From: Spirochaetaceae bacterium
GTDB taxonomy: Bacteria; Spirochaetota; Spirochaetia; Treponematales; Treponemataceae
Length of the DNA stretch: 64,000 nt
Reading direction: 5' to 3'
Assembly (NCBI GenBank): GCA_017416145.1
Contig: JAFQDD010000020.1
Location: forward strand, 1-64,000
The notes beneath the pieces were generated by a model. The model worked only from the letters and a program-made list of their open reading frames with translations, ran no database searches and was not told the DNA's origin. The position numbers were made by a program, and so were the translations under genes. Each line of letters begins with the position of its first letter. Position 1 is the first letter of the stretch. Positions 42,139 to 51,435 of the stretch are shown here, in pieces.

Positions 42139-43695
42139 TTAGATTTTTGCCTTTCTTAAGCGAACTTGTTCAATATCACTTGAGAAAAGTTCACGTAAGT
42201 CATTTAACTTTAATGCCATCAAAGCCATACGGTCAATACCAATACCCCAAGCCAAAACTGGAACATCAACGCCCATTGGCTTTGTAACTTCAGGACGGAA
42301 AATACCAGCACCACCAAGCTCAAACCAACCTAGAACTGGGTGTTTAATATGAACTTCTACAGAAGGTTCTGTAAATGGGAAATATCCAGGAACATATTTT
42401 ACATCAGTTGCTCCAGCAATTTCCACAGCAAACATTTCTAGGAAGCCTAAAAGTGTTTTTAAGTTTGCTTCTTCACCAAGAACAATACCTTCTGTTTGAT
42501 AGAAGTCTGAAAGGTGAGTTGCGTCAACTTTGTCATAGCGGAAACAACGAGCAATACCAAAGTATTTTCCAGGAACTTTTGCTTTTGCTAGTTGATGTGC
42601 AGAAAGTACTGTTCCTTGAGAGCGTAAAATCAAGTGTTTTGTAAAGTGTTCGTCAAAGTTGTAGTTCCAACCACGACTTCCTGTGTTTCCACCATCTCGG
42701 TGAACAGCAGCTACATTTGAAAGGAAAGGTTCTTCAATTGATTTTGCGTGAGTTGGGTTTTTAATTGCATATACGTCGTGGATATCACGAGCAGCGTGGA
42801 ATTGAGGCATAAACAAAGCGTCGCAATCCCAGAATTCTGTTTCTACAAGTGGGCCGTCAAATTCTTCAAATCCAAGAGAGCAAAGTTTATCTTTTACACT
42901 TTCTAGGAAAGAAACGTATGCACTTGTGCGGCCAGGAATAATACGTGCTGGAGGGATTGCAATATTGTATCCACGGAAAGCAGCATTTTTCCATTCACCA
43001 GAAGTTAGGATTTTGCTAGTAATAGAACCGATTTCGTCTCCTGTAACACCAGCAGTTTCTAGAGCAACAGCAACTTCTTCTGCATCTTTTGTTAGAGCGT
43101 AAACAACAACTTCTCTTTCAATTACGCGGAAAGCAAAGTCACTTACACCACGTTTTTTTGCCAAAGTTGCCATTACAGCTTTTTCATCTTCTGAAAGAGA
43201 AGCAGAATCGATTAAACCGTCTTTTGCTTCAAGACCTTTTTTCAAGATTGCATTAGTTGTTACAATACGGGCTGGAAGTTCTTTTCCTGTACAAGCAGCT
43301 TTTTTTTCTGCATCCATTGCAAGAACGCCTTCTTTAGAGAAAGAACCAAAAGCACTACCAACGTCTTTGTTTTCAATATTTAATGCTTTTGCAATTTCTG
43401 GAAGAGCGTGAGGACCTTTTTCTTTTAGAAAATTGTAAATTCTTTCTTCGATAGTTCCGTTTTCTGCGTAAGAACGACCAATATCAGTAATTTCGTAGTG
43501 TGTGTATGGTTCTCTTCTTACTTCTGCAACAAGACCCTTTCCACCAAGCCAAGAAAAAGCCTGATTTGCGTGACCTTCTTTGTATTCAAGTTCTGCTTGA
43601 AGTTTTGCTGATGTTAGCTCAACTCCTGCTTTGTAAGCACGTAAAACTTTGATTTCTAGTGGGTGCAAATTTTTAATAATAGCTGCTGTATCCAT
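42139..43695 (-). CDS. pheS: Phenylalanyl-tRNA synthetase alpha chain, archaeal type
   Basis: A 518-residue alpha subunit that binds Phe and ATP. The N-terminal 200 residues form winged-helix-like repeats (LHPLEIKVLRAYKAG, ARGHANQAFSWLGGKG-like), typical of the archaeal/eukaryal form; the usual bacterial PheS is about 340 residues with a coiled coil. Class II motifs follow: motif 1 and the FDGPLVETEFWDCDALFMPQFHAARD segment, motif 2 FGIARCFRYDKVDATHLSDFYQTEG, and motif 3 GAGIFRPEVTKPMG with WGIGIDRMALM. Spirochaetes are known to use an archaeal-type PheRS, consistent with ancient transfer. pheT is not adjacent. AAGGA precedes ATG 43695. Confidence 0.93.
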   Translation of the reverse strand: MDTAAIIKNLHPLEIKVLRAYKAGVELTSAKLQAELEYKEGHANQAFSWLGGKGLVAEVRREPYTHYEITDIGRSYAENGTIEERIYNFLKEKGPHALPEIAKALNIENKDVGSAFGSFSKEGVLAMDAEKKAACTGKELPARIVTTNAILKKGLEAKDGLIDSASLSEDEKAVMATLAKKRGVSDFAFRVIEREVVVYALTKDAEEVAVALETAGVTGDEIGSITSKILTSGEWKNAAFRGYNIAIPPARIIPGRTSAYVSFLESVKDKLCSLGFEEFDGPLVETEFWDCDALFMPQFHAARDIHDVYAIKNPTHAKSIEEPFLSNVAAVHRDGGNTGSRGWNYNFDEHFTKHLILRSQGTVLSAHQLAKAKVPGKYFGIARCFRYDKVDATHLSDFYQTEGIVLGEEANLKTLLGFLEMFAVEIAGATDVKYVPGYFPFTEPSVEVHIKHPVLGWFELGGAGIFRPEVTKPMGVDVPVLAWGIGIDRMALMALKLNDLRELFSSDIEQVRLRKAKI

Positions 43696-43738
43696 TTTTT
43701 TTCCTTCAAATAAACAATCTAATTAAAGAAATTATACA

Positions 43739-44113
43739 CTATTTTTCAAACTTTATAAAAGATGTATAAATAGCTAAATTCTTTTCATTGTCATATTTTG
43801 TTAAATCTTTTCTAAGATACACGTGATTAAAATAACTTCTTTGACCTCTAAAAGTTAAGATTCTTTCACGAATAACTTTCATAGCTTCGCCTTGATCAAA
43901 CAAAGAAGAAGGAATTGTATAGATAAAACGTGCTTCATCTAGTACTGGCATATACTCAATTCGTAGAGTATAAAGTTTGCCTTTTTCTTCGATTACTTCC
44001 ATAGCCATAATATCCGGTTCTTCTGCAAGAGGATCTTCAGTTTGTGCGAACACAGAAAAGATTGCTATTGTAAAAAGTACGAATATTAGTAATGATTTTT
44101 TGTAAGTTTTCAT
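43739..44113 (-). CDS. Small exported protein, unrecognised
   Basis: A 124-residue protein with a clear signal peptide (LLIFVLFTIAIFSVFAQ, about residues 6-22). The mature part is beta-rich with charged turns: MAMEVIEEKGKLYTLRIEYMPVLDEARFIYTIPSSLFDQGEAMKVIRERI. No family recognised. GGAGG precedes ATG 44113, and a perfect hairpin lies just upstream of that ribosome site. Probably periplasmic. Confidence 0.7.
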   Translation of the reverse strand: MKTYKKSLLIFVLFTIAIFSVFAQTEDPLAEEPDIMAMEVIEEKGKLYTLRIEYMPVLDEARFIYTIPSSLFDQGEAMKVIRERILTFRGQRSYFNHVYLRKDLTKYDNEKNLAIYTSFIKFEK

Positions 44114-44128
44114 TTTAACCTCCATATG

Positions 44129-44149
44129 AAAGTTTGCAACGCAAACTTT
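44129..44149 (-). promoter_or_regulatory. Leader hairpin immediately before the ribosome site
   Basis: AAAGTTTGC and GCAAACTTT form a perfect 9-bp stem with a 3-nt loop. On the minus strand it ends six bases before the GGAGG of the 124-residue gene. It could stabilise the mRNA or tune initiation. A weaker hairpin (GAAGTT/AACTTC type) lies at about 44156-44186, after the upstream gene's stop. Confidence 0.5.
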
Positions 44150-44222
44150 GTGATAGAAACTTCAACGCATTTTTGAAGAAGTTGTCATCATTATTTCTGT
44201 AAAAATTTTAGCCAAGTTTAGC

Positions 44223-44927
44223 TTAATATTGAGAATATTGAATTATTTTATCAACATACAGAAAAAAATCAAGGTAGGCAGTAAAATTTCCCTTTATTAT
44301 TTTAATATTTGGATCAAAATCTTTTAATAAAATTGTACCAGAAACTTCTTTGGGTTTGTTTTTTGTTAGTGTTTGAGCATAACTTCGAATTGCATTTTTA
44401 GCTGCTTCTGTAATCGCTTCTTTGATGGCTTCCACACTGTCAATTTTTCCAGATTCACCAAAGCCAGAAACTCGTGGATATTTAATGCTATTCCAGCGTT
44501 GTCGATAAATCATCATTTCATTTGTTCTTGAATATTCAAGCCAACAATAAACTCTAGATTCTAAAAAAGCCGAATCTGTAAAGGTAATATTTGGATCATT
44601 TTCTGAAATTTCAGCTACGGGCTCTAAGGAAAAATATTCAGCTACATTTCGTGTTTTGTCAGAAGGCGTGTATTCGAATTTCCAACCGTAAATCATTCCT
44701 GTGAGCAAAAAGGGAGCTGTTTTTTTTAGGGAACGAATTGATGTGCCGTAGCTTGTGTCTGAGGAAGATATTTCTGCACCAGGATTTTCATCCATTGGAG
44801 CCCAAAGTTTTATCCGAAGAGTTTTTTGTACATCACTTACTTGGGGAAAAACAAGACTCTGGCACAAAATCAAAAACAAAAATACGGAAATTGGTTTAAT
44901 TTTTTTTCTTTGGTTATCGGTAAGCAT
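44223..44927 (-). CDS. Exported hypothetical protein
   Basis: A 234-residue protein with an N-terminal signal segment (ISVFLFLILCQSLVFPQ, about 13-30). The rest is soluble, with alternating beta strands (FLLTGMIYGWKFEYTPSDKTRNVAEYFSLEP, ESRVYCWLEYSRTNEMMIYRQRW) and a helix VEAIKEAITEAAKNAIRSYAQTL. The pattern recalls treponemal periplasmic conserved hypotheticals; function unknown. Its start overlaps the rhomboid stop by 14 bp, so the genes are cotranscribed. Confidence 0.7.
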   Translation of the reverse strand: MLTDNQRKKIKPISVFLFLILCQSLVFPQVSDVQKTLRIKLWAPMDENPGAEISSSDTSYGTSIRSLKKTAPFLLTGMIYGWKFEYTPSDKTRNVAEYFSLEPVAEISENDPNITFTDSAFLESRVYCWLEYSRTNEMMIYRQRWNSIKYPRVSGFGESGKIDSVEAIKEAITEAAKNAIRSYAQTLTKNKPKEVSGTILLKDFDPNIKIIKGNFTAYLDFFLYVDKIIQYSQY

Positions 44928-45552
44928 TTTTCCAAACTTTCCAAGGATTGATTCTCATACGAATCAAAAAATAAATCCAAGTAAATAAAAATCCAGCCAA
45001 ATGGGTCATGTGTGCAACTCCACCAGAAAGACCGAAAACTTGACTTGTGATTTCGATAATTGCATAGATTCCAACTAAAAGAGGGGCTGGAACTGGCAAT
45101 ATTCCCCAAATTGATATTACAGATTTTGGGAAAATAACTGCATAAGCCAATAAAATAGCATATAAACAACCAGAAGCACCGCATAAAATGACCAAAATGC
45201 TTCCAGATAAGGCATAAACTAAAAATGAAAAAATGCCACAAAATATTCCTGAAAGAAAATATAAAAGACAAAATTCTTTTGTGCCCATAGCTTTTTCCAC
45301 AGTAATACCGAACATCAACAATCCAAGCATATTAAAGAAAATGTGCTGAATACTGGAATAGTCGTGAACAAACATATATGTGAAAAATTGCCAATATTCA
45401 TGATTGTAAATTATGGCAGGGGGAAACATAGCTAAATGTAAATATAAATTTGGGAATATTTGCAAAAAAACATAAACAAGAATGTTTGCAACTACAATGT
45501 AAAGAGTTCCGTTTTTGAAAGTGTACTTAAATGGTTTGTTAATTATGGACAT
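44914..45552 (-). CDS. Rhomboid intramembrane serine protease
   Basis: A 212-residue protein with six transmembrane helices. Catalytic Ser127 lies in GASGCLYA and catalytic His184 in the MTHLAGF segment. The loop after TM1 carries WQFFTYMFVHDYSSIQHIFFNMLGLLMFG, the rhomboid W-R/Q-xxT-xxF-H-xxxxHxxxN signature. It cleaves transmembrane substrates; these are unknown. ATG 45552 follows the diguanylate cyclase stop after one base. Confidence 0.88.
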   Translation of the reverse strand: MSIINKPFKYTFKNGTLYIVVANILVYVFLQIFPNLYLHLAMFPPAIIYNHEYWQFFTYMFVHDYSSIQHIFFNMLGLLMFGITVEKAMGTKEFCLLYFLSGIFCGIFSFLVYALSGSILVILCGASGCLYAILLAYAVIFPKSVISIWGILPVPAPLLVGIYAIIEITSQVFGLSGGVAHMTHLAGFLFTWIYFLIRMRINPWKVWKNAYR

Positions 45553-45553
45553 A

Positions 45554-46624
45554 TTAAGAAAGTGGTGCAAAAGATGACCTGTTACGACCGTTTTCTTTGG
45601 AGATATACAACCCTTGGTCGGCTAATTCCACAAGTCTAGCAGGAGTAATCTTCTTTCCATGATGTAAAACAGCTACACCTATGGAAATGGTTACAGTCAT
45701 ATGTTGATTTTCGTAATTAAAATCACAGGATTCGATATTTTTTCGGATACGTTCAGCAACCATCATTGCAGAAGGTGCATCAGTATTTGATAAAAGCACA
45801 ACAAACTCTTCTCCACCATAACGAGCGGCCAAGTCGTGAGTTCTAACGCCATCAGAAATGATTTTAGCAACATTTTGGAGAACAAAGTCTCCACAAGCAT
45901 GACCGTAAGTATCGTTAAAACGCTTAAAGTGGTCGATATCAAGCATTAAAACAGCTAGAGGATTTTCGTTTCGTTGGGCTTCGTCAACTTTGTCAGCTAA
46001 AACAGTATAAAAATAATGTTTTAGTTTTAAGCGAGTCATCATATCTGTAGTGGTCATTTCCACAAGAGACGCATTATTTATTGCAATGGCAGAAAGAGAG
46101 GCAATAGAAACGATTTGATCTTTTTCGTATTTGGAATATTCTATACCTTCACCCAAATCAATACGTTCTCCCAAAATCAAAACACCGATAATTCGATTTT
46201 TTTCTTGAACAGGTGCAATTAGAGATGGTTCAAGGGAAGTGATACACTTTAAATCCTTGATTTTTGGGCATTTTCTTTTTAATTCGTCTAAAGTATAAGC
46301 ATTTGGATTTTTGTTTAAAAAATCTATGAGAGGATGTTCTGTTTCAATGGAATATTCTATATCATCACTAATATCTAAACCACTAAAATGGTTGCCTAGT
46401 TCAAATTTCTGAGAACTAAAATCCTCGGCTACGAAAAGTCCAGCTCCCAAAGTATGAACTTGACACATACAGATGTACAAAATTGACTCAATCAATTTTG
46501 AATAGTCAAGCAAGGAACAGAGGCTTTTTGAGATTTCTAGAAGTTGTTTCAAATCGTAGATTTGTTTTTCGTAGTTTTCCTTTTTTGAGGAACGCTTTTT
46601 TGTGGTTTTTTTCTTTGTTTCCAT
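45554..46624 (-). CDS. Diguanylate cyclase with GAF-like sensor domain
   Basis: A 356-residue cytoplasmic enzyme making cyclic di-GMP. Residues 1-20 are a Lys-rich tail, about 25-190 form a GAF-like sensor (LLEISKSLCSLLDYSKLIESILYICMCQV, IIGVLILGERIDLG), and about 195-350 are a GGDEF domain. The active site is intact as RYGGEEF, with DIDHFKRFNDTYGHACGD, GHACGDFVL and the SIGVAVLHHG ending. There is no RXXD inhibitory site before GGEEF, so product feedback at an I-site is unlikely. It is coupled downstream to the rhomboid gene and follows the 525-residue gene by 4 bp. Confidence 0.9.
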   Translation of the reverse strand: METKKKTTKKRSSKKENYEKQIYDLKQLLEISKSLCSLLDYSKLIESILYICMCQVHTLGAGLFVAEDFSSQKFELGNHFSGLDISDDIEYSIETEHPLIDFLNKNPNAYTLDELKRKCPKIKDLKCITSLEPSLIAPVQEKNRIIGVLILGERIDLGEGIEYSKYEKDQIVSIASLSAIAINNASLVEMTTTDMMTRLKLKHYFYTVLADKVDEAQRNENPLAVLMLDIDHFKRFNDTYGHACGDFVLQNVAKIISDGVRTHDLAARYGGEEFVVLLSNTDAPSAMMVAERIRKNIESCDFNYENQHMTVTISIGVAVLHHGKKITPARLVELADQGLYISKENGRNRSSFAPLS

Positions 46625-46628
46625 AGAA

Positions 46629-48206
46629 TTATTCGTCTCGGACTTCCCCTATTATAGCATAGTTTCTCATTATATCAAGAAAAATATTCCACTTTGAAAA
46701 TGATGTTTCCAAAAACTCAAAATTATCTTTGTTTCTAGGTGATGTGAATAACACTCTTAGATTTTCAATATGTTCTGGAGCTGTTTTTCTCGCATCTGGA
46801 ATCAACTCTGCCAATTTTTTTTGTAATTGGAAAATATAAACAGATTCTCTTTGAATTAGATTTTTTGCTTCTAAATTTACACTAGTAATCATATTGTTTA
46901 AAGATTTCATAAAACTTTGATCTGTGTGACTGTCGTGTAAATATCCTGTCATCAAGGCAATATTGTTTTTTCCGTCTTTATTAAAAGATTCTTCAAATTC
47001 CTGAATGCGTTTTTCACATTCTGAACAAGTGAAAACAATAGAAGAGAACTCTGTTTTGTATTGAGGATTATTAAAAAATCCTTCCACAACCAAGTCGTTT
47101 AGCAAAGGATTGACTCTGTAGGTATAAAATCGGGATACAAAGTTTTTTAGGATTTGCATTGGAGTAACCCACAAAAATGACCCTGCCCCACTTCTGAAAA
47201 ATATGTTACTGTTTTCTATATTGTAACCGTTTAGAGAATCTAAAGGTTCACCGTTAAACAGTTCGGCAGTTTCTTTTTGAATATGCTCGTCTTGAACTTC
47301 CACATCAATTCGTTGAGTGTCTTGTTCGTAAGCTTTTCGCATTTGCTCTGTGTATTTCAAAATAATATTTGATTGGTTTACAGATGCTTTTGGTTCATAC
47401 AAAGGGTCGTTTTTAGCAACTCGTATTAAACTTATTAGGTTTTCTGGAGTTAAAACTTTTTTCAAAACTGAAGAGATTTTTCTAACATGCACTAAAATTT
47501 TGTTTTGTTCGTTTTCTGAAAGAGTTTCTGGGGATTTTGCAACAGCTAATGTAACAATGGCTCTTCCTAAAGCCGCATTGATATTTAAATGAGCGGTGAG
47601 AAAGTAAAAGTCCAGCAGATATTGTTCCATTGTTTCAATTTGTAGAGAAGGAAATTGACCTTCTGATGAAACATCTGGTTTGTAGCTTGGATTAAATTCT
47701 CGTAAAAGAGAATCGTATGAAAAATTACATAAATCAATAAAAATATCAAGATTTTGTAATATTCCTTCGATTTGAACAAAGGAACTTCCAGAAAGTTCTT
47801 TTAGTACAAAATCCATATTTTTTCTCTGATTTTCGTGCACTTTTTTTGGATTTAAATCTTGTAAAAATTCTTTTTTACGATTTTCATATTTCATATTTTC
47901 CAAAATTTCTTTGGATTTATCAGAAAAACCAGTTTGGATTAAAATATCTCTGTAATGTTCTCTAAATTTTACGTCTGGATTTGCTATGGTTTCTGAAAAA
48001 AGTTCACTTAATGGAATTGAGTGTACGTGTAAAATTCTAAAAACTTCTGCAAAATTTGGCAAAACCTGTCGTGATTTGTAAATAGCAGGTTGGAAATTTC
48101 TTAATTCGGTGTCTATTTTTCTTAAATCTTGTTTTTGCCGAGCTTCTGGACTGTTTCCATGAAAAAGTGATTCAAAAAGCTCTATCAATTGCGAGAAAAA
48201 ACTCAT
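46629..48206 (-). CDS. Large hypothetical protein, spirochaete DUF5312-like
   Basis: A 525-residue, mostly helical soluble protein without signal peptide, beginning MSFFSQLIELFESLFHGNSPEARQKQ. Long amphipathic helices span the whole length, with no catalytic motif seen. Its size and start are like the spirochaete-restricted DUF5312 proteins, which is a recollection, not a search result. It heads an operon with the diguanylate cyclase and rhomboid genes, so a cell-envelope or motility-linked role is possible but unproven. Confidence 0.65.
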   Translation of the reverse strand: MSFFSQLIELFESLFHGNSPEARQKQDLRKIDTELRNFQPAIYKSRQVLPNFAEVFRILHVHSIPLSELFSETIANPDVKFREHYRDILIQTGFSDKSKEILENMKYENRKKEFLQDLNPKKVHENQRKNMDFVLKELSGSSFVQIEGILQNLDIFIDLCNFSYDSLLREFNPSYKPDVSSEGQFPSLQIETMEQYLLDFYFLTAHLNINAALGRAIVTLAVAKSPETLSENEQNKILVHVRKISSVLKKVLTPENLISLIRVAKNDPLYEPKASVNQSNIILKYTEQMRKAYEQDTQRIDVEVQDEHIQKETAELFNGEPLDSLNGYNIENSNIFFRSGAGSFLWVTPMQILKNFVSRFYTYRVNPLLNDLVVEGFFNNPQYKTEFSSIVFTCSECEKRIQEFEESFNKDGKNNIALMTGYLHDSHTDQSFMKSLNNMITSVNLEAKNLIQRESVYIFQLQKKLAELIPDARKTAPEHIENLRVLFTSPRNKDNFEFLETSFSKWNIFLDIMRNYAIIGEVRDE

Positions 48207-48259
48207 ACCATATTTTAATCACGAAAAGTTTTTTTTTCAATTGCTTTGTATAGAGAAAT

Positions 48260-49288
48260 CTATGACAAACATATTGAATCGTAAATTTTTTGGTAATCAG
48301 CTAAGGTGTTGGCATTTACGATTTCTTTTCGGATTGCAGCTCCTCCTGTAACGCCTTTTGAATAACAGCAAAATCGTTTTCGCATTTCTTTACAGGCAAC
48401 GTATTCGCCTTTTAATTCAATTAGATGTTGCAATTCTTTCATGCCTGTATCTAATCGTTTTTTTATAGGAATCTCAGAGTATTTTCCAGTAGTAAGAAGT
48501 TCTTTTGTTTGGGTGAATATAAAAGGATTTCCCATCGCTCCTCGGGCAAACATTACGCCATCACAGCCTGTTTCTTCTATCATTCTTTTTGCATCTTCTG
48601 GAGAAAAAACGTCTCCTGAGCCAAAAACTGGAATTTTCCCTTTTAGTAGTTCAACAAGTTCTTTTAAGTAATCCCAGTTTGCTTTTCCTTCATAGCATTG
48701 AGTTTTTGTACGACCGTGAAGTGTTACGGCTTTTGCCCCAGCTTCAAAGGCTGCAAGTCCTGCTTCTCGAAAAGTGATTTGACTATTGTCCCAGCCAGAG
48801 CGAATCTTCACTGTAACTGGAACAGAACCAGCTGCTTCTACAGTAGCCTTTGTAATTTTGTACAAAAGTTCTGGGTCTTTTGTGAGAGAGGAACCAGCCC
48901 CGCTTTTTATGATTTTTGGAACTGGACAACCAGCGTTTATATCAATGATTTCAGGATGTGCTTTTTCTAAGGTGATTTTTGTGGCTGCTGCCATAGTCTC
49001 TGGGATGCCCCCGAAAAGTTGCACAGCATAGATATCTTCGTTTGGGGCTCTAAGCATAATATCGTGGGTTTTGTCAGAACCTCGAGTTAAAGCTTCTGAA
49101 CTTACCATTTCTGTATAACACAAAGAAGCCCCAGAATCTCTACAAATAGCTCGAAAAGCAGCATCAGAATATCCTGCAACCGGAGCCAAAAATAAATTTC
49201 CAGAAATCTGAACATTCCCAATATTAACAGGATGATACAAATTTTGAGAAAATATATTTATGTGAGATTGTGAATCATTATTTTCCAT
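48260..49288 (-). CDS. dus: tRNA-dihydrouridine synthase
   Basis: A 342-residue FMN enzyme that reduces uridines in tRNA. Family motifs: LAPVAGYSDAAFRAICR, the VQLFGG and DINAGCPVPKIIKSGAGSSL segment with the catalytic Cys, KIRSGWD, LHGRTKTQCYEGKANW, VFGSGDVFSPEDA and MFARGAMGNPF. The C-terminal helical domain is present. ATG 49288 lies 13 bp after the tatD stop; the longer frame from 49354 overlaps tatD and shows no ribosome site. The position on tRNA modified cannot be assigned. Confidence 0.93.
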   Translation of the reverse strand: MENNDSQSHINIFSQNLYHPVNIGNVQISGNLFLAPVAGYSDAAFRAICRDSGASLCYTEMVSSEALTRGSDKTHDIMLRAPNEDIYAVQLFGGIPETMAAATKITLEKAHPEIIDINAGCPVPKIIKSGAGSSLTKDPELLYKITKATVEAAGSVPVTVKIRSGWDNSQITFREAGLAAFEAGAKAVTLHGRTKTQCYEGKANWDYLKELVELLKGKIPVFGSGDVFSPEDAKRMIEETGCDGVMFARGAMGNPFIFTQTKELLTTGKYSEIPIKKRLDTGMKELQHLIELKGEYVACKEMRKRFCCYSKGVTGGAAIRKEIVNANTLADYQKIYDSICLS

Positions 49289-49301
49289 AAAATCAAAGAC
49301 T

Positions 49302-50075
49302 TTATTCTGGAAGTCTAAAGAATTTGCAACTGTTTTTCCAAAGTTGATCTGCAAGTTCTTCCAAATCCATATCTAGCATTTCGGCAAGGAATTTAGCTGT
49401 TGACGGTACGTAAGCTGGCATATTACGATGATTTCTAAATTCTGCAGGAACCATAAATGGACTTTCAGATTCGATGAGAATTCTGTCAATCGGAACATTT
49501 AAAACAGTTTCGTGAAGATTTCTAGCATTTCTGTAAGTTAGATTTCCAGCAAATGAAAAATACAAGTTTAAATCACAAGCTTTTTTTGCGTAAGCACCGT
49601 CTTCTGAGTAACAATGCAAAACACCACCAGCTTCAGGTAAGTGATCTGACAAAATATCAAGAACGTCTTCACCTGCATCTCTATTGTGGATGATAACTGG
49701 CATATCGTACTTATCTGCTAAATCCAACTGAGTAATAAAAAGTTCGATTTGAGAGCGTTTGTCTCCGAACTTTCTGTAATAATCTAGACCCATTTCTCCA
49801 AGAGCTACAACATTTGGTTTTTTGAGTCCTTCTTCAATGGTTTTTATCCAATCTTTTCCAGGAGTCATAACTTCTGAAGGAGCAACACCAACTGCGTGAT
49901 AAACACCTGAAACAGATTTTAAGTTGTTGTATACTTTAGTGAAGTCGTGCAAACTGTTGCAAATGCTTACAATTCGAGTTACTTGAGCTTGTTTAGCTTC
50001 TTGAACAACGCGTAATTGTTTAATAGGGTCATCATAAATTAGGCCGATGTGGGCATGAGTATCAAAAAATTGCAT
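49302..50075 (-). CDS. tatD: TatD-family metal-dependent DNase
   Basis: A 257-residue TIM-barrel hydrolase. Metal ligands and signatures: FDTHAHIGL at the N-terminus, GEMGLDYYRKFGD near residue 95, VIIHNRDAGEDVLDIL, HCYSEDGAYAKKA, and ESESPFMVPAEFRNHRNMPAYV in place of the usual ETDxPYLxP. Like other members it probably acts as a 3'-5' exonuclease or deoxyribonuclease. GGAAGAAAG precedes ATG 50075. Cotranscribed with dus. Confidence 0.9.
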   Translation of the reverse strand: MQFFDTHAHIGLIYDDPIKQLRVVQEAKQAQVTRIVSICNSLHDFTKVYNNLKSVSGVYHAVGVAPSEVMTPGKDWIKTIEEGLKKPNVVALGEMGLDYYRKFGDKRSQIELFITQLDLADKYDMPVIIHNRDAGEDVLDILSDHLPEAGGVLHCYSEDGAYAKKACDLNLYFSFAGNLTYRNARNLHETVLNVPIDRILIESESPFMVPAEFRNHRNMPAYVPSTAKFLAEMLDMDLEELADQLWKNSCKFFRLPE

Positions 50076-50320
50076 GGCTTTCTTCCAAAAAATAAGTGAT
50101 GAAACGCTTACACCGTAAGCAAGGCTTTTTTACTTTAGAAACATCGTAACAATATTTTTTTTGTTTTGTATCTTAAATTTGATTTACAATTAACACTCTT
50201 TTTACGTTTCGTTTCCATCTACTAAGATAACATAGGTTTTTCTTATCGTCAATTAACATAGCAATAAATAAATTTTGCAAGAAAAAAAAGACTTTCTTTA
50301 TAGGAATAAATCTCCGATAT
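50076..50320. other. Intergenic stretch between divergent tatD and the bactofilin operon
   Basis: No credible coding frame. The only structure seen is a 6-bp hairpin GCTTAC-ACC-GTAAGC (50107-50121) in the tatD leader, without an obvious minus-strand T-run. The tatD promoter was not identified with confidence. Confidence 0.5.
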
Positions 50321-50349
50321 TTGACAGTGAAACATAGGAATGTTATAAT
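50321..50349 (+). promoter_or_regulatory. Perfect extended consensus promoter of the M23-bactofilin operon
   Basis: TTGACA (50321-50326), 17-bp spacer and TATAAT (50344-50349) preceded by TGT, so both hexamers, the spacing and the TG extension are all optimal. Predicted start near 50356. The short leader holds a CCTTCC/GGAAGG hairpin (50362-50380). Confidence 0.8.
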
Positions 50350-50404
50350 TGACCGTTGATTCCTTCCTGCTTTTGGAAGGCTAATCAAATTATGGAGAAA
50401 TATT

Positions 50405-51427
50405 TTGGCTCAAAAACGGAAATATAAAAGAGTTGAAAAAAATATAGCAAAAAATGTGCTTGGAGCTTTTGGTCATTTTTTCAAAATGATTGGTCGCTTT
50501 TTTGCAGGTATTTTTCGGGCTGGGGATAGAAAACTTACAATAATGATTGTTCCCCATTCCCAAAGCAAAGTTGTAAATATTCAGACAAATCTATTTTCAT
50601 TGATTTTAGGTTTTATCTTAATTGCAGGAATTGTTGGTTCTTTCTTTTTCTTTAATACAAAGGCAGCAGGTTCTAGTTCAGAAATTGCTCGACTTATGGA
50701 AGAAAACAGACAAACTCTTGCTAGTTTGGATGAACTTCGTACAGAAAACAACAATCTTTTACAAGTTGCAAAGAGATTTCAAGATACTTTGTCAGAATCC
50801 CTTTCTTTGATGGGAATTGCTCAATCAACTTCTACATCTAGTGGAACATCTCAATCTAGTGATTTATCTTCACTATTTGATATGCAAGAACTTGCAAAAG
50901 GGTCTGTTCGAGAAATTGTTGATGTAAGACAACTAAGTTCTTATTTGGAAGGTGCAATTCAGCCTGTAGAACAATTAGGAAAGTTGTTTGAATCTCAGGG
51001 AGCTTTATTCTCAGATATTCCTAGTGTTTGGCCGTTAAAAGGTGGAATTGGACACGTTTCAATGGCTTTTGGACAGAATGTTCACCCAATCACAGGAAAA
51101 TGGTACATTCACAAAGGTATGGACTTTTCTACATGGCGTTCTGGAGACCCAATTATTGCTACAGCAAATGGTCGTGTAGTTACAGCTGCCTTTGACCCAA
51201 GTTACGGTTTTAATGTTATTATCCAGCATAAATATGGATATTACACAAGATATGCACATATGAGCCGATTTAATGTGCAAAAAGGACAGTCAGTTTCTCA
51301 GGGAGAAATTATCGGTTATGTTGGAAATACTGGTGTTACAACAGGTGCCCACCTTCACTACGAAGTGCATATTGGGTCAGAAGTTGTAGATCCAGCTAAA
51401 TATATTAGTGTAAAACTTTCAAAGTAG
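50405..51427 (+). CDS. M23 (LytM-type) peptidoglycan endopeptidase, membrane anchored
   Basis: A 340-residue protein: basic cytoplasmic N-terminus, one transmembrane helix (about residues 58-80, FSLILGFILIAGIVGSFFFF), a coiled coil (EIARLMEENRQTLASLDELRTENNNLL), a linker and a C-terminal M23 domain with HPITGKWYIHKGMDFS and the paired GAHLHYEVH. The zinc-site residues are all present, so it should be an active cell-wall peptidase. The start is TTG at 50405 with GGAG eight bases upstream; the nearby ATG is in another frame. It is followed by a bactofilin gene, the same pair that shapes cells in other bacteria. Confidence 0.9.
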   Translation: MAQKRKYKRVEKNIAKNVLGAFGHFFKMIGRFFAGIFRAGDRKLTIMIVPHSQSKVVNIQTNLFSLILGFILIAGIVGSFFFFNTKAAGSSSEIARLMEENRQTLASLDELRTENNNLLQVAKRFQDTLSESLSLMGIAQSTSTSSGTSQSSDLSSLFDMQELAKGSVREIVDVRQLSSYLEGAIQPVEQLGKLFESQGALFSDIPSVWPLKGGIGHVSMAFGQNVHPITGKWYIHKGMDFSTWRSGDPIIATANGRVVTAAFDPSYGFNVIIQHKYGYYTRYAHMSRFNVQKGQSVSQGEIIGYVGNTGVTTGAHLHYEVHIGSEVVDPAKYISVKLSK

Positions 51428-51435
51428 TAGGAAAA

